Below are positions 62,978 through 64,000 of a stretch of 64,000 nucleotides of DNA, one piece after another. The translations under genes were made by a program, and so were the position numbers. Each line of letters opens with the position of its first letter. Positions within the stretch are counted from its first letter, which is position 1. This stretch comes from Nostoc sp. NIES-4103. Lineage in GTDB: Bacteria > Cyanobacteriota > Cyanobacteriia > Cyanobacteriales > Nostocaceae. Location of the stretch: contig NZ_AP018288.1 of assembly GCF_002368335.1 (NCBI RefSeq), forward strand, positions 7,836,863-7,900,862, in the 5' to 3' direction. The notes beneath the pieces were generated by a model, which saw only the letters and a list, made by a program, of their open reading frames with translations, made no database searches and had not been told where the DNA came from.

Positions 62978-63895
62978 GTGCCGAAAGCAGGCATTATCTA
63001 CAATGACGTTAAACCGATAGCCGTTCGCGTCGCTATCGAGTTAAAAGACAAGCTAACCGCTGCCGGTTGGAATGTATCTATTACATCAAGTGTCGGTGGC
63101 ATACTGGGCTACTCTACCCCGGACAGTTCTGTATGCCACACTCCAGTTGACGGTCTGACGCCCCCTGGCTTTGATTCGGAAATGGAGTTTGCAATAGTAC
63201 TAGGGGGTGATGGCACTGTTTTAGCGGCGTCCCGTCAGGTTGCTCCTTGCGGCATTCCACTGTTAGCAGTGAATACCGGACACATGGGATTTTTGACAGA
63301 AGCCTACCTAGGTCAATTGCCCGAAGCAATAGAACAGGTGATGGCAGGTACATATGAAATTGAAGAACGAGCCATGCTCACAGTTAAGGTGCTGCGGGAA
63401 GACTCCGTACTGTGGGAAGCCCTTTGCTTGAATGAAATGGTGTTACATCGAGAGCCATTAACCTCCATGTGCCATTTTGAAATTGCAGTGGGGCGTCATG
63501 CACGTGTGGATATTGCGGCAGATGGTGTGATTGTTTCTACGCCAACTGGTTCAACCGCTTATTCTTTAAGTGCTGGTGGCCCAGTAATAACTCCTGGTGT
63601 CCCTGTATTGCAGTTAGTACCGATTTGTCCCCATTCTCTAGCTTCTAGGGCGTTGGTGTTTCCAGATACGGAACCAGTGAATATCTACCCAGTTAATATT
63701 CCTCGGTTAGTGATGGTGGTAGATGGCAATGGAGGATGCTATGTCTTACCAGAGGATCGCGTATATTTAGAGCGATCGCAATACAGCGTCCGGTTTATTC
63801 GGCTGCAATCGCCAGAATTTTTCCGTATTTTGCGAGAAAAACTAGGTTGGGGACTACCACATATAGCCAAACCCACTTCGGTAGAATTACCTTAA
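62978..63895 (+). CDS. nadK: NAD kinase
   Basis: Phosphorylates NAD to NADP. 305 residues from the GTG at 62978 (MPKAGIIYNDVKPIA); a TTG two codons earlier is possible. Motifs: VLGGDGTVLAASR (catalytic Asp), NTGHMGFLTEAYLGQLPEAIE, and STPTGSTAYSLSAGGP. It is the longer cyanobacterial form with the TPPGFDSE insertion near residue 60. The preceding Ycf39-like gene is on the same strand with repeat units between. Confidence 0.94.
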   Translation: MPKAGIIYNDVKPIAVRVAIELKDKLTAAGWNVSITSSVGGILGYSTPDSSVCHTPVDGLTPPGFDSEMEFAIVLGGDGTVLAASRQVAPCGIPLLAVNTGHMGFLTEAYLGQLPEAIEQVMAGTYEIEERAMLTVKVLREDSVLWEALCLNEMVLHREPLTSMCHFEIAVGRHARVDIAADGVIVSTPTGSTAYSLSAGGPVITPGVPVLQLVPICPHSLASRALVFPDTEPVNIYPVNIPRLVMVVDGNGGCYVLPEDRVYLERSQYSVRFIRLQSPEFFRILREKLGWGLPHIAKPTSVELP

Positions 63896-63981
63896 TTGGG
63901 AATTGGGAATTGGGAATTGGGAATTGGGAATTGGGAATTGGGAATTGGGAATTGGGAATTGGGAATTGGGAATTGGGAATT
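63896..63981. repeat. Tandem array of TTGGGAA heptamers
   Basis: About 11-12 near-perfect copies of the 7-bp unit TTGGGAA directly after the NAD kinase stop. The least degenerate heptamer array in the window, which suggests recent expansion. Followed by a CTTCTCCCC stretch at the window edge. Confidence 0.9.
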
Positions 63982-64000
63982 TAGTTACTTCTCCCCATCT

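Noticed and set aside
1..64000. CRISPR array, tRNA or rRNA genes
   Set aside because: All tandem repeats have 7-10 bp units without spacers, and no tRNA-like T-arm or rRNA motif was noticed by eye. A tRNAscan or Rfam run would settle it.

Overview
The window comes from a filamentous, nitrogen-fixing-type cyanobacterium close to Nostoc/Anabaena/Trichormus. Evidence: very frequent GCGATCGC (HIP1) sites, intergenic tracts of degenerate 7-bp tandem repeats, cyanobacteria-only proteins (NdhO, PetM, a Ycf39-like factor, a DUF4327-type protein), group 2 sigma factor, nifJ, and protein sequences that read like Nostoc orthologues. No tRNA, rRNA or CRISPR array was seen. The genus call rests on recall, not a database search.

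Layout. 1-1662: 3' part of a NACHT NTPase gene. 1.7-4 kb: mdh and ndhO (minus strand) among small mobile repeats and a decayed insertion sequence. 4-10 kb: signalling cluster (PAS histidine kinase, zinc-ribbon PP2C phosphatase, FHA plus Ser/Thr kinase). 10.8-16.6 kb: glycosylation cluster of a TPR protein, a three-domain methyltransferase/glycosyltransferase/FkbM fusion and a SPINDLY-type transferase; the last two share a duplicated module. 17-29 kb: housekeeping genes (glutathionyl-hydroquinone reductase, methyltransferase, Pmp3/YqaE peptide, SUI1, trpB, lpxD, HdrB-like protein, acpP, fabF, tkt). 29-33 kb: accessory block with a small unknown gene, then an AAA ATPase and a subtilisin-like protease whose promoter overlaps a perfect match to the cyanobacterial LexA box. 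33-46 kb: alcohol dehydrogenase, fasciclin protein, GST, HerA-like ATPase, sigma factor, cobO, a frameshifted macrodomain gene, speY-like gene. 46-55 kb: XRE regulator plus giant hybrid histidine kinase, and nifJ. 55-64 kb: secreted hypothetical, MFS exporter, small membrane-protein gene with an in-frame stop, pdxA-Uma2-toxin-antitoxin chain, petM, Ycf39-like gene, NAD kinase.

The best candidates for something new are the SOS-type AAA/protease pair and the dense, nested small mobile elements. These include a 131-bp MITE present twice with 4-bp target duplications, a family of 44-102 bp elements inserted into other repeats, and intergenic repeats that have entered the coding sequence of nifJ (four places) and of the hybrid kinase while keeping frame.
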